DNA of 64,000 nt from Hansfordia pulvinata (taxonomy: Eukaryota; Ascomycota; Sordariomycetes; Xylariales): assembly GCA_006538405.1 (NCBI GenBank), contig BJKQ01000009.1, positions 1,064,001 to 1,128,000 of the forward strand, in the 5' to 3' direction. The position numbers and the translations under genes were made by a program. The notes below the pieces were generated by a model. The model had not been told where the DNA came from. It saw nothing but the letters and a program-made list of their open reading frames with translations, and made no database searches. Positions 21,716-33,703 of this stretch are shown in pieces; positions within the stretch are counted from its first letter, which is position 1; each line of letters starts with the position of its first letter.

Positions 21716-22803
21716 TCCGACTCCGCGCGCGGGCTGTCTTTGGGTGGGAGTTGGGCGCTTTTTCTCTACGCATCATGGGCCGGGGACAAGGTGGGGTGTG
21801 AGCGGCGAAAGTGGCGGGCGCTACTGGCTATCTTTTACCCTGGCTGGATGGGCCCCTCTGAGAACCGATGCGCAGTCAGTTTGCGATAACCATCAATCAA
21901 ACCTCGGAGGCGACGCACCACCCTCACTGCTGGATGTGATGAATCGCACGTCAGCTGGTTGCACCGGGTCAGGTGCCTCAATCCAATGGCTGCTGTATCT
22001 AACGTTGAAGGTACCTAAGGTATAACGATGGTAATTACCTTATGTAATCTTCCATAGTACTTTCCTACGGTCATGTACCTTCCATATTGATGAATGAGGT
22101 GTTCCCACAGACCGCAACCCGCGACCTACAACCTGCAAGGACTGAGGCATGTACGGAGTTAGGTGCCTACCTCAGTTATGCCTGCCACAGTATCTTAACT
22201 ACCTACCTAGTACCTAATGCCTGACCTAACCTCAGGGGGTACCTTTGGGATCTATCCAGCTCAAATTCAATGGCTCCAATCACGTACCTATTACTTCCAC
22301 CAACATGTCGCGTGACCCATGTTCATTCTCTGAATTCAAGGGTGGAAGGTGCGCGCCCAATGCACATTTGACAGCGCAGTTAGGTATCAAGAGGTGTGTC
22401 GATCTGAGTGGCTGGAACAGTCGTAGAAGGGCGCGACTGCTCCGCCACCCGGGGCCATGGTAGTGAGAAAAATGGCTCTGTCTGACGGTCTGGACCGTAC
22501 ACGAGAGATCTCATCCTTGGGACGGCAACAATGGGATACGAACACAGTCCCAACTTCAAACCTCTCCTATGAACCCCCACATCACCTAAACGCTCCTGGG
22601 CACCACATACGAGTGCGTACTCGACCACTGAACCACAGAATATGCTGCCATGGATGGATATTCCTTTCTCATTGTTGCAGTCACTTGCAGCTCGAACGCC
22701 CGGCCACGAGCTTGAAGGCCCCAAGGGCAGCAGCAACCATGCCCATCAGATGTGCCGAGCAGCCTGTGGCCTGCCAGCCATCTGATCTGGCTTTCACGGC
22801 TCC

Positions 22804-24150
22804 TCAAAACTCGCGCGATTCTCCGACATCGCACACGTCGAAAACCCCCGTGTCCGCGATGCCGCTGCGCCTCAGAGCTTCATTCAGCAGTCTCGGCGGC
22901 TCCAGCACCTCCTCAAACGACAGCACCCACGTGCCCCAGTGGTTCGCCAGCGCCTTCTGGCACCGCGTGTCCTTGAAGATCTCGACAGCGTCAAAGGGGC
23001 TCGAGTGCACGCAGGAGAAGAGCTCCCGCGGCGCGTACGCACCGATCCCGATCAACCCGAGGTCGAAGCCCCGGAAACGCTCCCCGATCTGGCGGAACTG
23101 CGGGCACCGCGGCAGGTCTTCGGGCGAATCCCCGTAGTCATCCGCGGCCTCGGCCCCTTTGCCCACCGTCCGGTAGCCCGTATCCCCGGCGAACCATACT
23201 GACCTCCTCGGAGTCCCCGACGATACCGCCCACGAGCACCACAGCGACGCGTTCTGGTCCCACCCGTTCCTGCCCGACTCGTGCTGCGAAGGGAGGCAGG
23301 AGATGGTGGCCGTGATGGGTCCCCTCGGCTCCGACGACCCCCAGCTTGACGTGCCCGGCTCTCCGTACTCGACAACGGGGGTGAGTGTCGGCTCGGCGTC
23401 TTCCCATCCGGCGATGGGCGTGAGCACCACCTCGGCGTCGTCCCACCAGTCCATCTCCGTCACGTTGTGGAACCCCCCTCTCACGAACCACTTCTTCAGG
23501 CCCAGCCCGCAGAAGTAGTGGGCGTTGGGGAAGTACCGGCGGATCTTGCGCAGCGACGGGTACGACAGGTGGTCGTAGTGGCTGTGGCTGATGATGACGG
23601 CATCGACCGCCGGGAGCTCGCTGATGTCGCAGGCGGGCGGCGTGAACCTCTGGAACCCCAGGAAACCGATTGGCGAGCAGCGATCCTCGAAGACTGGGTC
23701 GAACAGAACACGTAGCCCCGACGCGAACTCGACGTAGTAGCAGGCGTGGCCAAGCCACGTGGCGCGGAGGGCCGACGACGACGTGCGATTTTCCAGGAAC
23801 CTAGGCTTGACCACGGGCACGAGCTCCTGCTGAGGCTTGGGCCTCGGCCATTCCATGAGCCCTACCTGGCCTTTGCTGTCGTCGGAAGCTTGTCAGTCAC
23901 TGTCCATGGCCCGGTGGCTGCCCGTCCATTGGCGTCATCGTGGGTGGGACCGCATCGCCACTCACATCAACGTGCTATACAGGTGCCATGGCGTGTAAGG
24001 TACGAAGGAAGGGTGAGGGTTGCGAAACTTGGTCTGGCCGAGGAAGTTCTTGGTATGATGGGCCTTGGGGTCGGTGCCGTCGGCCTGTGGGGTTTGCCCG
24101 GGGCGCCGGACCACGGTGCTCCGGTATCCTGCCGAGTCGGCCTTGGCCAT
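22804..24150 (-). CDS. NAPE-PLD-like zinc metallo-hydrolase (metallo-beta-lactamase fold)
   Basis: There are two exons on the minus strand, 24150-23966 and 23875-22804, around a 90-nt intron (GTGAGT donor, GACAG acceptor) joined in phase 2. The product has 418 residues. The first exon encodes a substrate-lip segment (HHTKNFLGQTKFRNPHPSF) typical of N-acyl-phosphatidylethanolamine-hydrolysing phospholipase D relatives. The catalytic part shows the metallo-beta-lactamase metal ligands: HSHYDH at about 159-164, His in PSQHESGR near 260, Asp in FAGDTGY near 293, and His in ANHWGTW near 374. TWLGHACYYVEF near the start is the usual first strand. Mammalian NAPE-PLD releases N-acylethanolamines from membrane lipid. 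Fungal members keep the fold and probably a phosphodiesterase activity, but their substrate is not established. No membrane segment or signal peptide is seen, so a cytosolic or peripheral location is likely. Confidence 0.87.
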
Positions 24151-26230
24151 GGCGCACACAGTGGGTGTCGCCAGCGTTGACGACGAACGAAGCCGGCGCG
24201 AGCGGGGGGATGCGCCTTGTACTCGTACGCCGTGGACCCCGGTCTGCAGAAGCATAGGTATGGAGTGGCCTGGTCGCAGGGACGGCCGACTGCGTCGGAC
24301 AGAAGACGCGGAGCCCTGGGGGCTTCTATTTGTAGGGGCCCCATGTGTGCCCGCTGCCTGCCTGCCTAGACGGGAGGGGGTTATACCGTGCTGGTCTGGA
24401 ACCGGTGCCTCGTTTGTCGAGGTTGCATCGTCGCTAGTGATTGGGCACCTTTGCGCCGAGTACGAGGAGTAGAGCCGAGAGGCAGGCAAGGAGACCCTGG
24501 TCCATATGTGAGGTGGGCGTTGGCCAGGCCCAAGTTTACCAGGCGGCCACCTGCCTCGGCCGAGCCTGCCACGAGGGCTCACTCATCTGCTCGTATCGCG
24601 GACTGCCTGCTCGAAGCGCCGCCATGCTCCTCCTCAGGACAGAGAAATGTTGCATGGCGCTCTGCTGGTGTCTACGAGTAGTTAGTCGTTGGCAGGGCCC
24701 AAAACCTACGAGTACGCGTACACGCGCGGACGAGACCTCCAGCCAGCTGAGTAAGTCACTGCCAAGGCCGCGGCTGAGTCCACGATGCGACTGTGTGACT
24801 GGTTGGAGCAGCGTAATTTCGACGCAAATGCTGCTGCCGCTTTCGAGGCTGGGGAGGGTCAGCCTACTAGTTATAGATCCTGGCGGCAACGCGAAGACGG
24901 GACCTTTTGAGTTATAGCCGAGTACGAGTAGTACGGAATATAGGCGCGCGCCTGGGGCATGGATCCAATGTTGGCCACACCTCCCGCCATGCCTGCCTGT
25001 GAGTACGCGGACTCGTACCGTACTACCTGGGCACCTAGGTACCTACCTACCTACCGTACCTTACCTCGTGTACTTTACTCTTTCTACATTTGTCAAGTAC
25101 CTGTCGTTGAAGCTTAGGTACATGTAGATACCTAATCACTCCAGTTGTAATGCCCCTCTCCGAGATCCCAGCGCCGACGGGCTGGCTGGCTGCCGCTCGA
25201 GGCTACCTGAGGCTCCCACCATCACGTCTGGCACAGACAGCCGGCCACTACGTGTACAAGCTCGCAGGCACACCACGAGGACCCTCCACGAACGTACTCG
25301 TACGAGCACCCGTACTCGTAGCGTGGCCAAGCCAGGAGAGACAGCCCGCGCCGCAGGCGTGGCGGAGTGCCTGGATGGATCTTGACAGACGGGGGTGGGG
25401 TTGCATCGCGGGCCGGGGCACGGCGGCTGACAGGCCGCAAGCATGCATGGTCGTGATGTAACCACGACGCCTCAACTGCCGGCAAAGACTGGAGGCTAAT
25501 AACTTAGGCTACATCGATGTACTGACCCAACCCAACCCAAGTGCCTCTCGGGGACGACAGGACCAGTCGGCAACCGGGAACGGGCACGGGCAGCGGTAGC
25601 CACTCCACTCTGCTGCGGCCGCGCTTCGTTGTCCTGCTCGTTCTATCCCAGCGCTGTGCTTGCTAAGGAGCAGGCGGCACAGTAGCTTGCATCCAGCTGT
25701 TTGCCTGCGTCCAACACTCCCGTTGACAGTCCAATGATGGAAGAATGTTAGGTTAGGTACTTGTACTTAACGTATCTGCGGGCGCCTCACTCGCACCCGT
25801 CTTTCACAAACCAACGCGAAAGAAAATCAAACAAGACCCCTTGGACACGTATCAAGGCAGTGCGCATCACTCTCTCCTCCCCATAAGGTACGAGTAAGGT
25901 ACATGCAGGTACGTAGGTCGTCATCAAATCGAATTCATCGCTGCCACTTTTGTGTATATAGCGGTGTTTAACCGGGAAGCAAACCCGTCGTCGAAATCCC
26001 ATCCATCTCCGCCGAATATCCCAAAATCCAAATCAACAGCCGAGCTTTCCTCCTATCCAACGGTGCGGCAACAGCCTCGGGCTGAGCACCCGACTTCGCC
26101 ACCAAGTTTCCATTTCCCCCCTTATTCCTCCCACAGCCCCTCTGCGTACTCCCTCCGCGTGGAAAGGCCCCGTTTTGCCGCGGCTATCGTTGGACACGAT
26201 TGGGCAACTCGTCACGAGAGGGGGCTTATC
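24151..26230. other. Gene-poor intergenic region with clustered short palindromic motifs
   Basis: No supported gene is present. TACGAGTA/TACTCGTA 8-mers are at 24673, 24707, 24923, 25295, 25313 and 25889. A CACCTAGGTACCTACCTACCTACC run is at about 25030-25055, with related TACCTNNGTA sequences on both sides. The ORFs here repeat these motifs in translation and are not credible genes. Confidence 0.5.
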
Positions 26231-26836
26231 TCACTTCCACTCCTTCCACGATGTCCGCAGCATCTCCTTGATCGGACGGAGTCTCTGACGGGGCCGAGGC
26301 ATCGCGCTGCTCTCGCTGCTGCCGCCGGTGTTGGTGTGGTTGCTGCCGTCGACGTGGTGGTCTTTGGACACGGCTGGCGACCGCTTCTTCTGCAGCTTCT
26401 TACGCGGCGAGGGGAGAGTCGTCGAAGTGTTGTCTTTTCCTGTGAGCGAGCTCGTAGACGCAATCGTCGACAAGTCGCCCTCCTCCCCAAGTACCGCTGT
26501 AGAGGCCTCCGACTTCGACCTTTCCGCCGGCGTCGGCATCGGCGGCGGGTCCCGCATCGCCGGTGACCGGTACATCATGTAGATTTTGGCCACAGTATCC
26601 TCCTCGTCCGGCGCATAGTCTTCGTTGTCTTCGTCGTCTTCGTTCTTGCCCTCGTCCTGAAGGCGCGTATTGGCACCGGCATCGACTACAGCATTATCAC
26701 CGGCACCGGCACCAGCATCAAAGTCGGTGCCGGCGCTGCCGGGCTCTGCGGTGTCACTATTGCCCGCGGCGTCGCTGCTGGACACGCCGACGCGGTTGCT
26801 AGCTACAAGGGTGCTCGCCCTAGAAAGTCCTTCCTC

Positions 26837-26876
<40 letters not shown>

Positions 26877-27974
26877 CGTTGCTGCTGATGGGTGTCCACG
26901 GCAAGAAAACGATCGCGTGGCGCCGAAGACGGCAACGGCGTGCTCATAATACGCCTGACGTTGTCCAGCTTTGGTTCATTTCCCCGAGCTGCCTCCGCCT
27001 TTGCCGCGGCCACCAGGTTTGTTGCCATCTGAGGGTCCAAGCCGATTCTCATCTCCCGGATCATGTCCACTAGTGATGGCTTTGCTGAAGTGATCCGGTC
27101 CGCGACGCCGGGCTTCTCGGGCCTGCCAGCATCCTCTCGCTGCTCATCACCCGCCGTGTCTGAGGAGGCCGGGGTGGTTATGTTGGCCGGCCTCTGGTAG
27201 CTTCCGACGTTCTCCTCCTCCCCTACCTCTGTTCCTTCTCGGCTTCCCTCCTCCATCTCCCTTCTCTCGGCCGCCTCATGCTCCTTCTCGCGCTCCAGCT
27301 CACGGGCCGCCCACTTGTTCACGGCGTGCCTCGCCGTCTTGAGCAGCCTCCTGTCATCAGGTCCCTTTCCGAACGCTGCCGCTGCCATCTCCCTACTGTT
27401 GCCCGCAATCCCCACGGACCCAGACGCTCTTCCTCCCTGTCCCGCGGCCCTTTCCGGCGCCGGTGCAGCGCTTCCCGCGGCACCTCCCGCCAGCAACAGG
27501 CTCCGCTCAGCCGCGAGAGCGCGCTCGATGGCCTCGACACGGTCGAACACGTTCGTTCGGGGCCGCCGGCACACGAAGTTGCGGCAGCAGGCCTCCTCGG
27601 CGGCAGACTCGCGCAGCGCCCGCCAGACGGCCGAGTGTGCTACGCCCTCGCGGACCTGCGGAGGCGATGCCGCCATCGTCTTGCCAACCGCAGCTTCCCC
27701 CGAATATGAGGAGGGAAATGGGACAGCAGCGGCGGTCTGGCTGGTGAGGGTGACAACGCCGGTTCCGCACACCGATCCATGCCCGCCACCGCTGCTGGTG
27801 GATGTGGTGGTGCTACCGCTTCCGCCGTGAAAGCACGATGATGACGACGTTGACGACGACGATGGCGTCGGCAGCAGCCCTGGGGCGCCCAGGCAGCGAA
27901 GCATGACGCGGGCGACGAGCTGGCAGAGGGCCAGGCGCGCCAGGATCTGCTTCTGCTGTCTGCGGGATGAGGAG

Positions 27975-28014
<40 letters not shown>

Positions 28015-28873
28015 CTTGTTGTTGTTCTTGTTCTTGTTCTTGTTGCTGTTCCGTCCTCCCTTTTTCTCCCTCCGTACTTTTTCCGGGCTTCGGTCTCAGC
28101 CCAAGCTCGAGCTCGTGGTTCCTCCGCCACTGCATCTGGCGCTCGGCCCTGCGTCCCTGCTGCGCGGTCCGTGGCGCCGGTTCCGTCTTCTTGTCGTTGT
28201 CGTTGTCGTTGTGATTGTTGTTGTTGTCATTCTCGCCGTCGGTAATACTGCGGTCGTTGTCGCTGTTGTTGCGGTCGGTATTGCCATGGTGATTGTCGTG
28301 ATAGCAGCTGACGTTCCTCTCGACGAAGGCGAACTGTCGCTGGTACAGCGCCTGCAGCTCATCGTACCGGCGCCCAAAGTCCAGTGCCTTCTCCTGGTGG
28401 AGCTGGCGTATTTGGCACGAATCACGGGTGTTGTTGCTTTGGCCCTTCCCGTCGACGTTTTTCTTCTTCTCGCTCTCCTCCTCCTTCTCCTCCATTTGCG
28501 TTTTGGATGTGGCTCCGAAGTCGGAGCGGGCTGCGATAGAAAAGCCGGACAGCACGGGCTTCTGCAGGGGAGTGGATTGAGTGTTGCTGCAAGCTGGGCT
28601 TGCTTGGGCTTCATGAGAGGGGGGAGAAGGTGAAGGAGATGTGGGGACGGTTGGCAGCTCTTTCGAAGGCTGCGTTGAGAGTGTTGTATTGGCTTCATTT
28701 GTCGTCCGGCTATGGCTGCTATGATGGATGAAAAAGGATGGGGACATGGCCATCGATGCCGTGTTCGAGGCCACGAATGACTGCAGCCAGTTTCGTGTCA
28801 GCTTTGATGAGGCTGGAAATGAGAATGAGTATGGCGATGGCGCTGATGATGTTTCCGTCGTTATTGATGCCAT
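26231..28873 (-). CDS. Low-complexity glutamine-tract protein, unknown function
   Basis: This is one open frame without introns. The ATG at 28873 (MASITTETSS...) gives 880 residues. The frame stays open to an ATG at 29008, so 45 more residues are possible. Much of it is disordered: a Ser/Pro-rich N-terminus, an Asn/Asp-rich segment, a long Gln tract encoded around 27978-28040 and a second Gln tract around 26837-26880. Glu/Asp-rich stretches surround a few ordered-looking patches. Those are QEKALDFGRRYDELQALYQRQF, a stretch with CCRNFVCRRPRTNVFDRVEAIERALA, DDRRLLKTARHAVNKWAARELE, and a basic C-terminal end RPIKEMLRTSWKEWK. Such islands suggest a real protein with lineage-specific filler. The Gln tracts and charged segments resemble transcription or RNA-binding regulators, but I recognise no domain. 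Confidence 0.65.
26837..26880. repeat. CTG/TTG (glutamine-codon) triplet repeat
   Basis: Alternating CTG and TTG triplets on the plus strand read CAG/CAA on the minus strand. They encode about 14 glutamines inside the low-complexity protein. Confidence 0.85.
27978..28040. repeat. CTG-rich (glutamine-codon) triplet repeat
   Basis: Eleven or so CTG triplets are followed by TTGTTGTTCTTG-type sequence. On the minus strand this gives a Gln tract preceded by Gln-Glu repeats in the same protein. Confidence 0.85.
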
Positions 28874-29712
28874 GTTCGCTGATGTGTATTGGATGTTCGA
28901 GGCGGTAGGATGCTTTTTGTCTGCCCGAGTATCCTTCAATCCCCGTCCGTTTGTCGCGCCTTTTTTCTTGTCGTTTGCCGTCAGCTGCCTGCGCCGTGCG
29001 TAATACAAAAACCGGTTGCCCCAGGTTGCATTGAATAGATATCACTGGCAATTGAACGAGCAGCGTGGTGGCGTAGTAGTGCGATTGGCCGCGCAAATAG
29101 TGGACGGGCTGCCTAAAAGTGTGTTTTGTTGGAAGAAAAGAAGGACATCGGAGGTCGGTCAACTGGAGGAATTTATTTATCCGCCCCTCTGTCTACCTTG
29201 CAGCGGAAGCACCTACGGTCGGCGAAGAGTCCTTGTCTTTGCCGACGAAGGTTTAAAAAGTTGCGGCATTCTTGCATCTGCATGCGCCTGCGCCTGCCGA
29301 AATGCTGGCAGCAGGACTGAGGGGCAGAAGACTGGCAGAGGCGAGGGCGAACCTGCCAGAATTCTGTCCATGTGACTCGAGGGAAATCTCACGAGTTTCT
29401 TCAGGATTAACGCAAAGTAATCCTGAGCGCCATTGTGAGCATCATGAAAGGGGTAGGGGGGGCGGGGTTTTGTGAAGGCGCGCTTGAATAGGGGGGCTCA
29501 CCCAAGGGGGGGGGGGGGGGAAGGGGGAAGCAGGCCCATGCATGCCGCGTCACGGTCCCTTTCTAGCGATGGGAGAGATAAGAAGAATCAAGAACAAAAA
29601 CCGGTGCACTCTGCCTTGATGAGTGAAGAGCTCCCCTCACCTGAGGTCGGAAGAGCAAACCGAGATGTGGCTTTCGAACCCTCACACACCCAGACCCCTT
29701 CCAATCGTCATG
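28874..29712. other. Intergenic region
   Basis: This is the promoter side of the glutamine-tract gene and the 3' side of TRAPPC11. A G homopolymer of 15 lies at 29506-29520. No gene is supported. Confidence 0.45.
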
Positions 29713-32700
29713 TCATCGAATCGTGTGCCCCAATATGCAGCTGCTTGACCCTTTTATTCGCGCCATGAAAAATGCGCCATAGATACAGGCAAGGTCAGAA
29801 CCGTCAGAACCCTGCCTATTCTTTATATACCAGCTCACCCGCGCCTCCTCATCGCCATCACCATCTTCTTCCTCCTCTTCCTCTGGCGGTACCCAGACCA
29901 ACACACCCTCTTTGTCAGATTTCATGCCATCGGTCGGAATGATCTTGAGGATCTTCTGGAAATACTTGTCGCGGACGACCAAAGTCGGCCGTACCCAAGC
30001 GCCGCGCACGAGAGGCAGCAGCCGATAAGCGACCGTGCGGCGCGCGCATGGCAGCACGTTGACCGTGGTGGTTTTAGACCCGGAGAAAGCAAATTCATCG
30101 CTTGGCTCCATGACGAGGCCGAATGTCAAGAAATGCGACGACGGATTTTCAATCGTGATATCCAGGAATAACAGCCGAGCGCCCGGCGAGGCTGCGCCAC
30201 CATCGATATCCTCTGCCGCGGCTGCACCTGGCGGGCTAGCAGGGTAAGCGACAGACGCCAGAACACGCGGCTCTGCTGCCGTGACGTAGAATCGAGGAAG
30301 GGTTAAGATCGTGGTGTTGAGTGGGGACCCGGGCAGCTTGGCCCGCCGCCAGTGCACAGCAAGGGCGAAGTCGGCCGTCGATGGTGTACGGTCGTCGAGA
30401 CTCTGCTTGTGTGCCACGACGTCGAAACGCCCTTCCTCAATGGTCTTGAAACCAATCTCGAGACCGCCCTCGGGCAGCTGGTTACTCCTAGATGCCGTGC
30501 AGTGTACCCCGCCCTGAGTAGCCAAAACTTGAACTTCCAAGTCCTCCACCGACAGAACCTCGGAGGCAAAGGAGCAGTAGTGGGTCGCCAGACACCACTT
30601 CTGGATCATGCCGCTTGGTCGTGAAGGTTTGTCCATGTCTTGCGCACCTTTGATGCTCTCACAGTCGAACAAGCTCGGCCAGTCGGGGTGCAGTCGGGGG
30701 AGGAGATCATAGCTCGCTTCAAAGGGGGTTACGACCTTCAGCTGGTAAGTCACAACTTGAGCGATTGGTGTGCTTGGATCCGTCACTAAGTGGTACGAAG
30801 CCTTGACTGTCACTTCGTAGGTGGTGGGGTTCTCAACCGGATCGAGTAGTATCACAGCATTGGTAGAGCTGGACTTGGCGACAGAACCGGCAGGTAGTGC
30901 GAGCAATTTCGACTCTTGACCGCCAGTGGTCGCGGCTCGTTGCTCTCCATCCTCAATTTGCGCTCTGAAGGATGGCGGGTCCTCTCCGTAGACGTGGATG
31001 TCGAGTTTGGTTGTGGCATCGGCGTCCTCCTCATTGACAATGCTGAAGTGAAGCGCAGTCTGCTCGTTGGTGAGGTGCTGATCCTCCTTTTTGACCAATC
31101 TCACCTCCATCTTTGGTGGCCTCGGCAGGACCTTAACTCTTTGCGGGTCGGGGCGGGTCGTTCTCCTGGGAGATGACGGCGTATACCAGAATCCCACCGA
31201 GTTGGTTTCACGGAGCTTGATGTTGTATTTCAGGGTGAACGGGCCTGGGGCAAGTGACACTTGGACTGACGATGCCCTCGCTTCCCCCGCCTCTCGCAGT
31301 GGTATTCTCATCTCGAAGACCCGTGTCTGCCCTGGAGCAAACGTCAGATCGCTGCGCCCTTCTAAATGCACATTAGGCGGGTCATCCGATTCTGACCCGG
31401 AATCGTCCTCAGATTCGTCGTCAGATACTTCGGCCTCCGCCAGCTCAACCATGGCAACGTGCGGTCGTTTGGAGATTGCGATTGGCTGGCTGGCCACTTC
31501 GTTCCTCAGGCACACGGTGCGTAAGCCTCCGTCGAAAGCAACTTGAACCGAGTCAAATGTTATTGGCGATGACTGCGCGAAGGCGTTTGAAGTAATTGAA
31601 ATTTGCGCAGGCACTGTTTGCCCTGCTTTGCCTTCATCGTGTCTGAAGACAAAGGACGTGTGAAGAAAAGACGCGACGTCGTCGTCACTGATGGAGATAT
31701 TGGGCTTGTGGTCTGTGGTGACGCCAACCAGAGATTTGGTCATGTCGTAGTGCCAGTCCGGGCGTTTGGAGAAATCTGGTTGTGTTAGAAAGCCGGCAAC
31801 ATAATGAGTAAATCGGGCAACGTACTCATGTTCAAGAGCTCCCAGTCGATGGCAACCACAAGGTCGCCCTTGCCAATTTGCGCAGCAGCCTTCCTTAACG
31901 TCCAACTAAGAGCCTCGGTGACATCCCACCACCCTTCGGAGCGAAAGGTCATGCTTCTCCAGAGTGGGAGAAGCATTTCGACCACCTGCTTCCAGGCTTG
32001 GTTTGTCTCCAGCTCCTTGCAGCACTCTAGTGCCAGCTCTGCCGCGGTCCTCAGCTGGTGTCGTTTTTGAAACTCGGCCTTTGCTCGGTGTAGAACGTCA
32101 ATGATCATCTTAGAGTGGTCAACACCCTTCCCGGAGATAGGGTACTCTTCGTGGGGCTCGGGGCACATGTATGAATCATAAGTGTGCGTTCTTCTGGCAA
32201 CATGTGCGGCTGGCGATGCGTCAGGTGGTTGCCTGTCCTCTTCAGGAATGAGAAGGGCATATTTCCGGCGATCCAGGAGGTGAAGAGCTGCTGTGCGATA
32301 CCAATACCCGGTATGGTGTATTTGCTCCCAGGGTTGCAGCCTTTCGGCAGACAGGCTCTTCTCCGGCAACCTACTAAGCAACATGCTCGAGGGGTCGAGC
32401 TCAGGAAATCTTACTTTTTCCAACAAATCAGCCATGACTAGCGCCCACCTTGCTTCCCAAGCCTCCCAACCGTATGTTCCAGTTCCACGAGCCTGTCTAT
32501 CCACAAGGTCAGCGAGTCTCGCGCGATGGAGTTGCCAGCGCCTGACGGCAGCAGTACTGTGTCCGAGCCAGAGCAAACAGCGTAGAGCCCGGATAGCAAT
32601 TACATCAGCTAGTAGACGGGCGTCATTAAACCTTGGACTCCAGCTCGGGATCGTCTCCAGAACATCGGCTCCCACCAACGTCTCATAGGCCTGTTCGTAT

Positions 32701-33703
32701 GATCGCAATGCTGCGTCCATCTCTTGTCTGAACTCGGCGAACACGGCCGCTTTGAAGTCATACCGGACATTCCAGCCCTGCAGAGAGAGGGTGTGTGATG
32801 TTCCGCTTGTCGGTGGCACAGTGGGTTGAGGGGTAATGCCCCGACTTCTCTTCTTGCGAGCATGCCTGCCCATATCGCGATAATACTCAGCGGCTTGATT
32901 GAACACGGCACTCAGAACACTGTCCAAGGCCGACTCCAGCTCGGACTCGGGTCTCTGGGTTGGGAGAACGAATAATGAAGCCTTAGGATCAAGACCAGTG
33001 CCTCGTCGTATGTTGTCGAGCCTGTCTTGAAATCTGCTGATGGAGCTTGGGGACTGGTCGCTGAGGATAACGACGGCAAGCCTGCAACGATAGCCGGATT
33101 GGGCGAGGGCATTTTTCACGGCATTGATATCGGTTTTCAGCTGATTGTCGTGGAGGGTAGCAGTGGCAGGGTCGGAAGTGAGAGTGTAGAAGGACAGGCA
33201 AACACTGGGCAGAAAATGCTGGTGCTTGCCAAGCCAAGGGGTGTCTATCAACCCGTCGGGATACAGAGACGACCCCGGGCTGAGCGGTGAGAAAGGTGAG
33301 TGCAAAGCAGCTGGGGGCACTGGCGGCTCAAAGCCATCGGGCAGACGAGCGCGCCGCGAGGGAAGCAAGAATTCCTGTAAGACTCTGGTCAGTGGTGGGG
33401 CTCGCGGCAAGCAGTCAGGTTCAGGGAACGCACCCGGCCGACGGCTTTGACCTTGAAGCGGTATTTGTGAGGACATTCGCGCGTGTTCCATGGTAGACCG
33501 GAGGCGTCTGTCTCCTGGATGTAGCTCAAGATGGACCTGGCGTGCTTCGAGTCGATTGGGGGCAGCTCTGAGCGGATAAGGACAGCATGCTTTGCGAGGC
33601 CGGGGTCGGCTAAGAGAGACGTAGAGGGTGGGCAGGGGGCGAGACCGGAGACGGCAAGCAAGGGGATGTTGTGATCCAAGCTGCCCGAGGGGTAGTCGTC
33701 CAT
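29713..33703 (-). CDS. TRAPP complex subunit 11 (TRAPPC11, foie gras/gryzun family)
   Basis: There are three exons on the minus strand, 33703-33434, 33374-31826 and 31775-29713. Both introns are phase-checked (GTGCGT...TTACAG, 59 nt; GTACGT...ACCAG, 50 nt). The product has 1293 residues, the usual length for fungal TRAPPC11. Exon 1 starts MDDYPSGSLDHN. The central region contains the foie gras domain, with helical repeats such as DFKAAVFAEFRQEMDAALRS, DVIAIRALRCLLWLGHS and AAELALECCKELE. The C-terminal half is beta-rich gryzun-type sequence (DFALAVHWRR, RLLFLDITIENPSSHFL, VLPCARRTVAYRLLPL). An acidic stretch of consecutive Glu follows WVPP near the end. TRAPPC11 belongs to the TRAPP III-type tethering complex acting on Rab1/Ypt1 in ER-to-Golgi traffic and autophagy. 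It is absent from Saccharomyces cerevisiae but kept in filamentous fungi. About 15 kb separates it from the NPC1 gene, and I infer no functional link. Confidence 0.9.

Larger units (their letters stand above)
21182..22803. other. Intergenic region rich in short tandem repeats
   Basis: This holds the upstream flank of the Cue2-like gene and the 3' side of the phospholipase gene. It contains a 21-bp triplicate and a TCAGG pentamer array (listed separately). From about 22010 to 22250 there is a run of GGTACCTAAGG, CTACCTACCTAG and similar sequences. No gene is supported. Confidence 0.45.
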
